Assembly: GCA_030704615.1 (NCBI GenBank) | Contig: CM060731.1 | Location: 65,700,756-65,764,755, forward strand | Direction: 5' to 3' | DNA: 64,000 nucleotides | Origin: Takakia lepidozioides | Lineage: Eukaryota > Streptophyta > Takakiopsida > Takakiales > Takakiaceae | Part shown: in pieces, positions 11,751 through 22,878 of the stretch | Numbering within the stretch: the stretch's first letter is position 1 | How the letters are laid out: each line of letters begins with the position of its first letter | Translations under genes and position numbers: made by a program | The notes under the pieces: model-generated | The model's database searches: none | What the model was told of the DNA's origin: nothing | Seen by the model: only the letters and a program-made list of their open reading frames with translations

Positions 11751-13990
11751 TTCCAACCTGGATGTTCCCGGCAAGCCCAGGAAAGCCACAAATGGGAGCT
11801 TATTGTAGCACATGCAACGTGCTTAGGTGTTCTGCATCATGGCTGCATCATGGTTGTTCGGGCCATTATCTTGCTGGTTATGTACTACCATCCATTTGTA
11901 CAGTCAGACGTACGGTCCTATCAGACCAAAGAGAGGTCCTGAAGGTCAAGGTGCGTTCTCCGTCATTGGAAATTATTGTTGACATTTATTTACATGAAGG
12001 GTGACTTCTGCCAACCCACACTTTGGGTAGTTGAAGAGTGACACCCACTTTACTATAGTGGGTTCAACCAGATGTGCATGACAACTACAATTTATCAAAG
12101 AGATCTGTTGCCGCTAGCTGACTGAGAACCATCCAACTTCCTGATTGCACAGGAGTCTCAACCACCTGTCTTGAATATTACCCCCGATCACTTTGGAGTC
12201 GGTGGGGTTGGCCCCATGAAAGCAGCATGGTGATTGTAGGCATCCATTGTTACGAAGGTACCACATGTCCTGCGAACATTGGCCGCTTCGGAAGGGATGA
12301 GGATGCGAGGTCTGACATTAGAGTGATTTAGTGGTGACAAGTTGATGCGGTTGCTGGCAGAGTCGGGGAATTGCTGAAGGGATGATTATTGGTTGGTGTC
12401 TCTTCAGCAGTTGAAATTGCTAATTGTCCAGGTTGGAATCCCCAACACATTAGCATCCCTATGGGGTGCTTCATGAGCACTCTACAACTAGCCAACCTAA
12501 TGTTGGAAAGGGGATTCGGACATACTTGGTACAGGCCATTGAAACTGACCACGATTTTGGGTCAGCAGAAGAAGATTCAAGCAACTTCCATTGTGAGTGG
12601 CCACTGCCCATGATAGTTTCTTATTGTTTGGTGTTGGAGCACCAGCACCACATTGTAGTCTGATTTACATATTTGAGATCAGCGGTACCAATGGGCTTGG
12701 TCCTTGCTCTCTTTGATCTCTGAAATTGAAAAGGCTTGACTGGTTTGGTTCTATACCGTCTTTTTATGTGCTAGACATGACCCAAGCTGCAAACATGAGT
12801 GGATCTTGGTTGCTATGGCTCCCAATCCAAATGCTCAGAGAAATAATTGATAACGATTGAATAAAGGCAAAAAAGAAAAACTCAGATATCATCCCTGCCA
12901 AGTATTTTAAACTCTTGTACATACATGTGGAAAACCACACATCGCACAGGAATCCGTGACATGCCGTAACCAAATCTATGTGTTCACCATCAGCTACGTT
13001 TCTAGTAGTGCCTCCAAATTGCATTCAGTTTGGTGCACAATACTATGCTTGAATTCTCCGCAGAACAACAAATCTTTAGCCATCATCTCCTCTCCAAGTG
13101 GCCAACAATAGAAACTTTCTGGTCCTTACAACCACAACATCCTCCACTACTAGGCTGTTTCAAGGAAGTCCTCAAATGTCTTACAGTAGGCAGTCTTTGT
13201 GGCTTACAAGTGCTGGAATTGTGCCTTTTGTTATAACTTTTTCTTTGGTTCAAAAGCTTCAGGGAGCGACTCTCCTAATACATTGCAGCTGTCTCAGCGC
13301 CTGCCAGCGGTGCCCTGAGTTCTGTAATCTTGATATATGGCCTAACCTGTTCTGCAGTCTGAAGTCACAGTTTCTCTGGTCCATCCTTACCCTCTATTGA
13401 AAGACAGTCTATGTCGTCATGCACCGAATCCCAATGCGCTTGAAGCATTCTTTCAATGCTGTTTCTTTGTGAGAACCCACATGTATCCTACAACGCACAT
13501 TCAACATTGAAAAGATCAGGTCACGAAATTGCAATTGCCCATCCTCTTCTCTCACTGCACGCTTCCTGCCATTGTCAATTTGGGATGGTGAAGCTGACGC
13601 TTTCATTCTAAGTTGTCTATGCTTGATTAACCAGATTGATTTCAGCAGGAGTACGTTGGTGGATGGGGGATCATGGGAGACCTTTCCCATTGCAGGAGCA
13701 CTTCAAGATGCTGACGTAAATTTATATGTTCGTTTCCTTTCCCGGGAGCTGACTGCGAAATCAAAGGCCGAGCTCAAACTCAGACGACAACGATGCAAAC
13801 TGCAGTGAACAGAAGAACAACCGCAGCACAGAACGCTTTTGAATGATTATAACACCAAAATATGTGTTATGAATTTTTCTACTTTGCGAAGCTTGGAATC
13901 ACTCCCTCACCCACACTGCCCTTCGAAGCTACAAACCTTGCAAGAAAGTTTTTCTGCAAGATCGTCGCTACCGCTTTTGTACATTCCATC
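11751..13990. other. Gene-free stretch after the lipase gene
   Basis: Only short unrelated open frames on both strands, with no recognisable domain, no coherent exon chain, no RNA gene and no clear repeat. The first part may be lipase 3' UTR. Confidence 0.5.
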
Positions 13991-14002
13991 ACCCGTAAAG
14001 CG

Positions 14003-14043
14003 TGCGGTGAGGGTGGATCGAACGCGGCCTTCAGATCTTCAAT
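14003..14043 (-). pseudogene. 3' half of a tRNA-Phe (degenerate copy)
   Basis: On the minus strand, TTGAAGATCTGAAGG, CGCGTTCGATCCACCCTCACCGCA-like sequence matches the anticodon loop, variable region, T arm and acceptor strand of tRNA-Phe(GAA). The 5' half is not recognisable. It is closer to the usual TCACCGCA 3' end than the gene at 6420, so it is not simply a piece of that gene. Confidence 0.6.
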
Positions 14044-14059
14044 CACGTTCATGCCACAT

Positions 14060-14640
14060 AAGAGTCGCAAATCCAACAAAGAATAACCCTACGTCTAACT
14101 CTTTCTTTACCCAGTCCACCTTTCTGCTTAAGGCTGCACTAAAAGACAAGGAGAGTTGGGTATCTGAAGTTCAGTCTCCGAAATACATATTCAGGACGCT
14201 TTGCGTCGAAAGAAGTACCATGTCAGATGCCAGTCGTGTGCAATCACTCATTCTCACTTCCTTACTGGCAGTTTAGGCTGTCCTATGGGTCCTTCCTAAG
14301 TACCTAGACAAATCCTAACTTAAACTCCTCAAGTAGCTTCAATGAAACTCATCTAGAGGAGGACAGTCTTGACATGAGTTAAGAAAGAGAACTTCAGAAT
14401 TAAAAAGATATTCTGCGGAAATTGAGCAATCTCAGGCTTTACAAATTCGACAATGCACTTCGATCCAGATGTTACACGTGAGCAATCGACATTCACTGTA
14501 TTGGATATACACTTGGGCATCTCAAGACGCTCAAGGGGATCAGGTCCAGAAGCTATAGTAAGCTACTCAAGCAGAGCGACCCTCCCAGCCAACAGCCTGG
14601 AGGAGATCAAGCAAGGATGACTGAACGAAATGTGGTGTCG
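14060..14640. other. Gene-free spacer before the non-LTR element
   Basis: No coding or RNA signal seen. The 3' end of the retroelement on the minus strand may extend some way into this stretch. Confidence 0.4.
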
Positions 14641-17272
14641 TGCAATTCATTGATCGCATGATATGCCCAGCATGTTGTCATAGGGAGTGCAATGAACAAA
14701 ATATCGGCGACGTGTAGAGTGGGACGTGAGCGTGGGTCATAGATGTGGTTGCTCACGCAGTACATGATACCCTGCCTCCCGAGCAATAGATGTCACCGCA
14801 TCGAACCATATCATAAGACGCAGTGCGCTCACCACCACATGGACAGCGGAGGAGATGGATGGCAAGGTCATCGATGGGCTGAAGACAGACGCAGCGCTGA
14901 AAGCCCAATGCCGAAGGATGAGACAAACCGAGTCGAAGGCGGAGCGCAATAGTGAAAATAGGGGATGAGAGGTGAAAAGGTGCGATAGTGGGTCGTGTTG
15001 CCAACCATGCTCCTGCTCCGGGTCTTGCGCATGATAGAAGTCGGGCTCGATGCAACTCAGAAGAAGCACTTGAGAGCATGCCGGAAAAGAAATGACGGTG
15101 TACGCGCTCAGAAATGGACTCGTGAAGATGGTCGAGGCCTTGAGCAACCAACTGCTCAAATGGTGGTAGACATGCTCGCGCCAGTGCCGGAAGAAGATCT
15201 CGTGCAGAGCGGAGATGCTGCTAGAAGGGTAAAATGTCACTGTCGACATGTGTAACGGCGTCCATAAGGATGGGATGATGGTCACAGAGAAATCATGAAG
15301 CGAGGGCTGGCGCCACCAACGCCCAACTGTCGATGAAAGCTGACGGGGCGGTAGTGACAGTGGACAAAAGACCCACACCACCGGAAGAGACGGGCAGGGT
15401 GGCTTGCTGTCGTGGCAAAAGTCCCTGAGCACCCTCCAGAGCTCCTGGTCCTAACAATCTCCCGAAGATAGTTATCATGGTAGTATTAAACCCAGATAAG
15501 AGGTGTAGGAAATCTGGGCTGGGTGGAACAGTGCGCAAGAGATATGAGTGACGTTGAAGGAAACATTTGGTCAAGATTCCATATGCTACATGTACATCTC
15601 CGAGCCTAGGAAGGAGATCGGTGTGGGTGGCATCCTGGTGGAGTGCATCGGAGTGCATCTTCCAAGAAGGATGTTGTGAATTGGGTGGTGCCAAAAGGGA
15701 CTCCCAGGATTTTGATGTCATTGGGCGGAACAATGAAGTGAGCATGGAGGACAAAATCTGCAGGGAAACCGGACGGAGACCACACCGCACATTTTGCGAG
15801 GTTGCACTGAAAAGCCCACGGCAGAGAGTTGGGTGACAAAATGATGGTAAGCTGAAAGTACCTGTGAGGCAGGGCCTACAATATGCGTGTCGTCTGCCAT
15901 CGACGGAAAAAGACAACATGAGTATACTTGTGCAGAAGCCGTGAGGGCGCTGACATGAGCCATGGCAAACAAAGGTTCTCGTAAAGGGTCGCCTTGGCGG
16001 GTCCCAACCTCAGACTGAATGATGGAGCACTCACCTAGGCGAGAATGATGACTGTAGTATTGGGAGTGGTGGATGCATAGAGTAATCGAACAAACGGAAT
16101 GAGCTGGTGGAAATCTCCTCCGACTGAACGGAGCTCCTGAAAGATAGCCGCTCGTGACAGTGTTGAAAGCGTTGGTGATGTCGACCTGGAGAACCACCCA
16201 ATCCGGATGAAGATCAAGAGCTGCACAAATCCCCTGAACCACCGCCTCGCAACCTCCTGGAGTGGCGACCCTGAACTGGTGTGGAAAGAGGTGTCCGGAG
16301 AAGGCATCTCGAAACTGAAGACAAAGTGAGCAGCTGACAAGGTGGTAAAGAACCTCTCCAACTACGATAGGGCGGATGCCAGTACCTGAGGGTTTGCTCA
16401 TAGCCAACCATCTAGAGGCCCCAAGGAAACGGGCCATTGGGCAGAGATACGGCCAGCAGCAATAAAGGATCAACTCTGAAATAGCTGAGAGAAGCCACTA
16501 GCAGAGTCCGGTGGAGAGAAACAGTCGCGTAAGTGCTCATACAAGAGACCGGAAGGACCTGCCGCTGCAAGATGGGGACTGCGCGTGAAAGCCTGGGGAC
16601 AGATGGGGACAGAATATCCTGAGCTGATGGGTGAAGGGCTTTGGGGGCAGTGACAGTATCCGGTGATGGAGGCGCTGGTGAGGAAGGTGCTAAAGCCTTG
16701 GCCGCGCGTGAATACTCGCCAACACGGCCTAACATGAGACTATGACGAAGTCACATGTGGGCCGATGAGGGTGGCTGCGTGGAGGAAGCGGGAGGGGCGC
16801 GTGCCGCAAGGGCTAGTGCCCGTAATTAATGCTCATCTTGCAGACTCTCCCAATCTCCAGATAAAAAAACGGCGAAGACGAATGCGCGTCTCTCTGTGCC
16901 CTGACTGACCGTCACGAGGGGGCAAAACCAAACACCACTAAGGAAATAACAAGAAAACATACCATGCTGGTATATCATCAGGATCACGAGCCAGAATGTC
17001 TAAGGGCAGACGGAGTGCCAGTTGGACCTCATGACGCAGTGCCACCGGAATTCTTGTATAAAGACGGGGCCTTGGCAGTCCTAGCTGAAATGCGCCCAGA
17101 ACATCTAGCGCTGAAAGCCAATGCCATGCAGAGGCAAGAGGTAGCGCATGCAAGACACTGGGCTGAAATCAACGACGCAATGGCGTGAGCGTTGCGTGTG
17201 AGTGCGCGAGCGTACGCTCACGCAGGATGACGTGGCGTGAGCGTACGCTCACGCCAGCTGACGTGGCGTGAG
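14640..17272 (-). mobile_element. Non-LTR (LINE) retroelement, degraded copy, reverse transcriptase
   Basis: Reading the minus strand from 17272: a Pro-rich leader (ILARDPDDIPAW), a conserved region (VGEYSRAAKALAP), then reverse transcriptase. VVLQVDITNAFNTV near 16160-16200 is motif A, EVGTRQGDPL near 15985-16010 is motif B, and MADDTHIVG near 15870-15900 is the catalytic Asp pair. ILGVPFG follows, then a Cys/His segment (HLLRCPCGGERTASYDMV) and REAGYHVLREQPHL with RPTLHVADILF. That C-terminal order resembles non-LTR elements with a restriction-like endonuclease (R2-like), which is inference. Several frame changes break the coding region, and about 60 bp present in the copy at 19.4 kb are missing near 16610. 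It is a dead copy. Confidence 0.75.
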
Positions 17273-17330
17273 CCTGCACACACGCTGACGTGGCGTGAGC
17301 GTCATGTCAACATGCTGATGTGGCGGTAAA
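17170..17330. repeat. Short palindromic tandem words at LINE 5' end
   Basis: TGACGTGGCGTGAGC is repeated about four times with variants. It includes a perfect 20-bp palindrome, GCGTGAGCGTACGCTCACGC, at 17235-17254. The same palindrome lies at 19433-19452 in the opposite arm. Confidence 0.8.
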
Positions 17331-19419
17331 TGATGACTGGCACTGTCCGTCATCTGCCACGTTAGCATTAACATGCGCCGCCTATAACCGAGGATGGTCC
17401 TATGACCGTGGAATTAATGTGGGAATCTTGCCTAAATAGAATCAAGACGAGCGTTGAGGCCTACAATTGCAGCATCCAACATTGTGCAATTACAAATGCT
17501 TGTTTCACTTTTACAATTACGAGGACGAAAAAATATCCTCACAAAGTGTGCGCCATAAAGGCTGCCACGGGAAGACCTTCCTCCCTCCTCAAATAACAAT
17601 GAAAGTTAGGATCATCTTCAAAAGATGATTGTAGTGCATAGCGACAGCAAGACATGTAGACTTCGAACGGTGCAATGACAAATGTGCACTACCTAAAAGT
17701 TGTCACTCAGAGCTCACTCCGTATAGTTGGAGGCCATATCATTGCACCGCCGACGAATTGATGTGAATTACACATTTCAAATCATGGTCGTCCACATACC
17801 ACATTGCATAGTTGATGCTACCCATGTGTTGTATCCCGCTGCAATAGAGTATCGACCTCGTTGAAACTCATAGTGGCCTGGTGAATGAAGTTGTCACGTT
17901 TGGGATCGCAAACCATCCTCTTCAAAAATATGAAATACAAATGTTTGCAGGGTATGAATTTACCTCTCTTGCCCAAACTGGTTGATAGCATATTCACAAA
18001 ATCAGGACATGTGCAATTGGGGAAATTGGAAACCGTGATGTCGTAGGTCCTGTCATGAACAGTAGATGTGGAAGTGATGATTGTGAATACCCGACCATAT
18101 CCTGGATGTGGTACTTCCGTGGTGCTTCCAACACGAGCTTGGAACATTCTTGCGGACTCCACTTTGCCAAAGTGTTCAGCGGTTGGAGGGAAACGCCGAA
18201 CGAGCTTTCCATCTCGTTTGGTTGGCCACAAGTCAGGATTTGTCGGGGGGACCCGGGAGGATGCAGAAGTAGTAGCACATGCATGGAGTTGGGGTTGTCT
18301 CGCAAGGGAAAACCTGCCTCCTCCAGCATTACAATCTCCTGAAAGCTCAGATGTGTTCCCACCTTCACGGGCCAATCGGTTGGAGGAGATGGCTTCATCA
18401 CTACGGAAGGACGCACAGTTCCATGCACACATCTGGCACAATCATCTACGCAGAACCAGAACTTGTGGTTCTTGGCTTCTGGTTGACCGTATGGACGCAT
18501 CAAGCCCGTGAAAGTCGGAGCAGGAGTTCGGGCATCACCTCTGGATATAGATGAAGTGCACTTCTCGAAATTAGTTGCCCTGATCGTTGTACATTTCACA
18601 CGAGACCCTACACTTGTGCGTTCTATGTGCCAAACGTGGTCGGGGCATGCGGACTCAAGCACATCAAGGGGGTTGTTTCTCTCCTGCACCATTTCAGTGG
18701 CACTGTTTGATGCTGGAGCTTGCCGTCGTGTTGGAGGTTCCTCCACAATGGAGGTTCCGGACATGGAGCTGTCATGCAGGGGAACACGAGGCTTCGAGAA
18801 GTTATCACGGTCTGCCCTGTGGGAATCTGAATCCGAACCAGGTGGAGTGTTCAATTTCCTCTTACAGGAGCCGAATCTCTCCTCCCCTTCAAGATGTGGA
18901 ACTCTAGAAACAAGTGGCGTTCCCTGGGCATACATGCTCACCGCCCATGCTATCTTGATTGGATCCCCAGATCTGTTTGCAGCACGCAACATCAACTCCC
19001 ATTTGTCCGGACCCGCCACCAACCCCACCTCGTAAGAAAACACGGTATCAGGTTTGTTGTTGCAAGGCACGTATCAAATCGTCTGTTGTTGCCACATACA
19101 AATCCCCGACCTCGTTTCCCAGACTGCTGCAACCATGCGTTGTGCACAGTTTCTGCCAAATTGCAAGATGGCATGTCCGCCATTTCCTCAATGGACATGT
19201 TCTGCAAAGTGCAGAACCACACTTCAAAACAGTGAACAAAAAACAACATAAAGAAATCGAGGACACAATAAAATGGAAAGCAAATGTATGAATAAAGCAA
19301 TAAATATAAGCCTCGTACCAATGGCATGGTTGTTCCCCACTGTCTATACCGGAAGTGCCAAAACGCCAGCCAATCTTCCAATGCTCTCATATTCTCAAGT
19401 GATGCAGCCCCAGAAGAGA
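17273..19419 (-). pseudogene. MULE-like transposase, 3' half with SWIM zinc finger (copy 1)
   Basis: On the minus strand: SGAASLENMRALEDWLAFWH with an intron (donor near 19320), NMSIEEMADMPSCNLAETVH (~19055-19208), then a long variable region, a Cys-rich FWFCVDDCARCV, and, after a frame change near 18400, a SWIM-type zinc finger. In the SWIM finger NCTCPDF and PCKHLYFIFL supply the CxC...CxH ligands, ending near 17820. SWIM fingers are typical of Mutator-like transposases. The N-terminal DNA-binding and catalytic parts are missing because the piece starts abruptly at the LINE arm (19419). The first 0.4 kb matches 32.70-33.10 kb closely. From 17273 to about 17817 no further gene is seen. Confidence 0.65.
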
Positions 19420-20412
19420 ACCACGTCAGCTGGCGTGAGCGTACGCTCACGCCACGTCACTCCTGCGTGAGCGTACGCTCGCGCACTCACACGCAACGCT
19501 CACGCCATTGCGTCGTTGATTTCCGCCCAGTGTCTTGCACGCGCTACCTCTTGCCTCTGCATGGCATTGGCTTTCAGCGCTAGATGTTCTGGGCGCATTT
19601 CAGCTAGGACTGCCGAGGCCCCGTCTTTATACAAGAATTCCGGTGGCACTGCGTCATGAGGTCCAACTGGCACTCCGTCTGCCCTTAGACATTCTGGCTC
19701 GTGATCCTGATGATATACCAGCATGGTATGTTTTCTTGTTATTTCCTTAGTGGTGTTTGGTTTTGCCCCCTCGTGACGGTCAGTCAGGGCACAGAGAGAC
19801 GCGCATTCGTCTTCGCCGTTTTTTTATCTGGAGATTGGGAGAGTCTGCAAGATGAGCATTAATTACGGGCACTAGCCCTTGCGGCACACGCCCCTCCTGC
19901 TTCCTCCACGCAGCCACCCTCATCGGCCCACATGTGACTTCGTCATAGTCTCATGTTAGGCCGTGTTGGCGAGTATTCACGCGCGGCCAAGGCTTTAGCA
20001 CCTTCCTCACCAGCGCCTCCATCACCGGATACTGTCACTGCCCCCAAAGCCCTTCACCCATCAGCTCAGGATATTCTGTCGCTCTTTGTCGAGGACTTCG
20101 AGCCAGACCAGGATCTCAAGCTAGATCGGGAGGTTTTCACTGAGGCTTTCACGCGCAGTCCCCATCTTGCAGCGGCAGGTCCTTCCGGTCTCTTGTATGA
20201 GCACTTACGCGCCTGTTTCTCTCCACCGGACTCTGCTAGTGGCTTCTCTCAGCTATTTCAGAGTTGATCCTTTATTGCTGCTGGCCGTATCTCTGCCCAA
20301 TGGCCCGTTTCCTTGGGGCCTCCAGATGGTTGGCTATGAGCAAACCCTCAGGTACTGGCATCCGCCCTATCATAGTTGGAGAGGTTCTTTACCGCCTTGA
20401 CAGCTGCTCACT
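19420..20412 (+). mobile_element. LINE 5' region, second copy, cut by Gypsy element
   Basis: Plus-strand counterpart of the element at 14640-17272. It carries the leader, VGEYSRAAKALAPSSPAPPS, an intact acidic stretch (FVEDFEPDQDLKLDREVF) that the other copy lost, and LAAAGPSGLLYEHLRACF at the start of the RT finger region. It breaks off at 20412 inside the reverse transcriptase, where Gypsy sequence begins at once. Confidence 0.7.
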
Positions 20413-22844
20413 CATCAAATTCGGGTGGCGGAAGGAGATGAGGAGAAGACCGCGTGCAGGACAAGGTATGGTTCATATGAGTTCTTGGTGATGCCTTTTG
20501 GGCTCACCAATGCACCAGTGACATTTAGCACGCTGATGAACAACCTTTTCCAGGAGTGGTTGGATGACTTTGTGATCGTGTACATCGACGACATCTTGGT
20601 ATACTCGAAAACAAAGGAAGAACACCTGAAGCACCTAAAAAGGGTGTTCCAAAAATTGCGAGAAGGGAAGCTGTATGCCAAAGCTTCAAAGTGCGAATTC
20701 GGGGTCACAAAAGTGGAGTTCCTGGGGCATGTGATTACATAGGATGGGATCAAAATGGATGACAGAAAGGTGAGGGCGATCTTGGACTGGGAGCCTCCGA
20801 CTTCGGTCCCGGGAATGCGATCCTTCCTAGGACTCGCCTCCTATTACCGGAAGTATGTGAGAAATTTCGCCAAGATCGCGGGGCCGTTGTCGGACCTTCT
20901 GTGTAAATCCAAAGTCTGGGAATGGAATACATTTTGTGGCCAAGCTTTTGCTGAATTGAAGCAGCGGATGGCGGAAGCTCGAGTCTTGAAAATCCCGGAG
21001 TTCGATCGTCCATTTGAGATTCATACAGATGCGTCGGACTTCGCGATTGGGGGTGTACTTATGTAAGATGGACGTCCAGTGGCTTACGAAAGTAAGAAAC
21101 TGAATGAAGTGGAGCGACGGTGGCCGACGCACAAAAAAAGATGAAGGCGGTGGTGCATTGCCTCGAGCTTTGGCGCCACTATGTTGGTTCCAACCCAGTG
21201 AAGGTGTTCACGGACAATGTCACGGTGAAGTATTTTGCCACGCAGCCCAAGTTGTCCCCAAAACAACTTAGGTGGCAAGATACTTTGGCGGTGTTCGATG
21301 TGGATATCCAGTACAAACCGGGACGAGACAACGTGGTGGCCGATACTTTAAGTAGAAAGCAGCAGCTCTTGTTGGTGTACAAGGGCGAGACGACGCTCCA
21401 AAGGAAGATCCGGAAGGCTTGCCGGAAGGATGAGCTGGCAAAGTCCGCGATGCAGGACTTGAGGATGGGGGGTAAATCGCAGTTCCACTTGCAAAATGGA
21501 CTGCTCCGGTATAAGCAAAAACGTCTCTACGTGCCGAAGGGAGGGATCAGAGATAGCCTCTTGAGAGAATGCCATGATAGCCCGCTTGCGGGCCACGGCG
21601 GAGCCAAGCGCACTGCGCACTCTTGAAGAAAAGTATTTCTGGCCCAAACTGAGGGAGGAGGCAGAGGAGTATGTCAAGACATGCACCACATGCCAACAAA
21701 ACCGGAGCGAGTACAAAAAGCAAGCGGGGCTGTTACAACCTTTGCCAATTCCAGAGGGGACTTGGGAAAGCGTCTCGATGGATTTCATGACTGCTATGCC
21801 GCTGTCAAAAGGGATTCGATGCAATCATGGTGGTGGTGGATAGGTTCAGTAAAATGGGTCATTTCATCCCCACCAAGGAGACGGCAACGGCGCAGGAGAC
21901 AGGGCAACTTTACTTCGCCCACGTCTTAAAACATCATGGAGTCCCGAAGGATATTGTCTCGGACCGCGATCCAAAGTTTACGAGTAAATTTTGGAGGGCA
22001 CTTTGGAAGAAGATGGGGACGAGGCTGAAGATGAGCACCGCCGCCTTCCGACCTACGACCGACGGCCAAACAGAAAGGGTGAATTCCGTAGTGAAGCAGA
22101 TCTTGCGGAATTACGTGTCGGCAGACCAAACACTGGGTGGAACACTTAGCGGCAGAGTTCCGTTATAATAACACAGAACACTCCGCAACGGGAGTTTCCC
22201 CTTTCGTATTGGTCTATGGAAAAGCACCTCTGGTGCCGACAAGTTGGGCCGCCCAGGACGTTGAGGAACCGGCAGTAGCGGCGGTACTGGAAGAACACGA
22301 GCGTTTGTTGAAGCTCGCAAAGTACAATATTGCCAAAGCTAGGAAACGGTATGAAAGGCAGGCGAATCGGAAGCGGAGGGAAGTGAAGTTTGAGGCAGGC
22401 ACAGAGGTCTGGTTGAACATCAAGAATTTCCGACTACCTCCGGAAGTGAGTCCGAAGTTCGTACCTCCGTATGCGGGACCCTTTCGCATTCGGAAGGTTA
22501 TGAATGAGGATGTGTATGAATTGGAGCTGCCGGCAAACAGTAAGGTGCACCCAGTATTCTATGTATCCCTTTTGAAGCCTTACTTCAAAGATGAAGCGCG
22601 TCCGAATCGGCATCAAGAGTTGCGTCCACCACCTATGCTGTTGGATCATGAAAATGAACCTGAGTACGAGGTGGAGGCAATACTTAAGTCGAGGAGGTTC
22701 AGGAACCAAGAAATGGAGTATCTCGTCAAATGGAAGGGCTATCATCATGTGGAGGCATCTTGGGTGCGTGCCTCAGAAATGGGAAACGCATCTGAGGCGG
22801 TTGCAGCTTTCGAAGGGCGACCTCAAAAGCGGAAGAAGCGTTGA
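20413..22844 (+). pseudogene. Ty3/Gypsy chromovirus pol, 5'-truncated and frameshifted
   Basis: Starts inside the reverse transcriptase at [23 protein letters not shown] (about 20569-20607) is the RT active site. RNase H follows (IHTDASDFAIGGVLM near 21020), then the integrase zinc finger (HDSPLAGHGG...CTTCQQN), and the core with DFMTAMP, SDRDPKFTSKFW and TTDGQTERVN giving the D,D,E triad. A C-terminal chromodomain (YEVEAILKSRRF...YLVKWKGYHHVEASWV) defines the chromovirus group. Gag, protease and the start of RT are missing. Stops at about 20740 (TAG) and 21064 (TAA) and frameshifts near 21140, 21620, 21820 and 22130 show it is inactive. Chromodomains of such integrases usually guide insertion to chromatin. 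Confidence 0.9.
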
Positions 22845-22867
22845 TGGGGACATCAACCTTGGAGCGT

Positions 22868-22878
22868 GGGGGAGGAAA
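22868..22878 (+). other. Polypurine tract of the Gypsy element
   Basis: GGGGGAGGAAA lies directly before the TG that begins the proposed LTR and 24 nt after the pol stop. This is the usual place of the plus-strand primer. Confidence 0.55.

Larger units (their letters stand above)
16318..20412. repeat. Large inverted repeat made of two head-to-head LINE 5' regions
   Basis: About 0.95 kb at 16318-17272 is the reverse complement of 19420-20412, with few differences apart from a roughly 60-bp gap near 16610. Both arms end inward at the same word, CCAGCTGACGTGG. The 2.1 kb between them is the 3' half of a MULE-like transposase gene on the minus strand. Confidence 0.8.

Noticed and set aside
16964-17188. 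Open frame starting MLVYHQDHEPECLRADG, and its twin at 19500-19724, as a gene
   Set aside because: It is antisense to the conserved LINE leader. The LINE frame continues into known RT sequence, while this one is short and leads nowhere.
17273-19419. Plus-strand open frames over the transposase fragment
   Set aside because: Only the minus strand shows the SWIM finger and the match to the second transposase copy.
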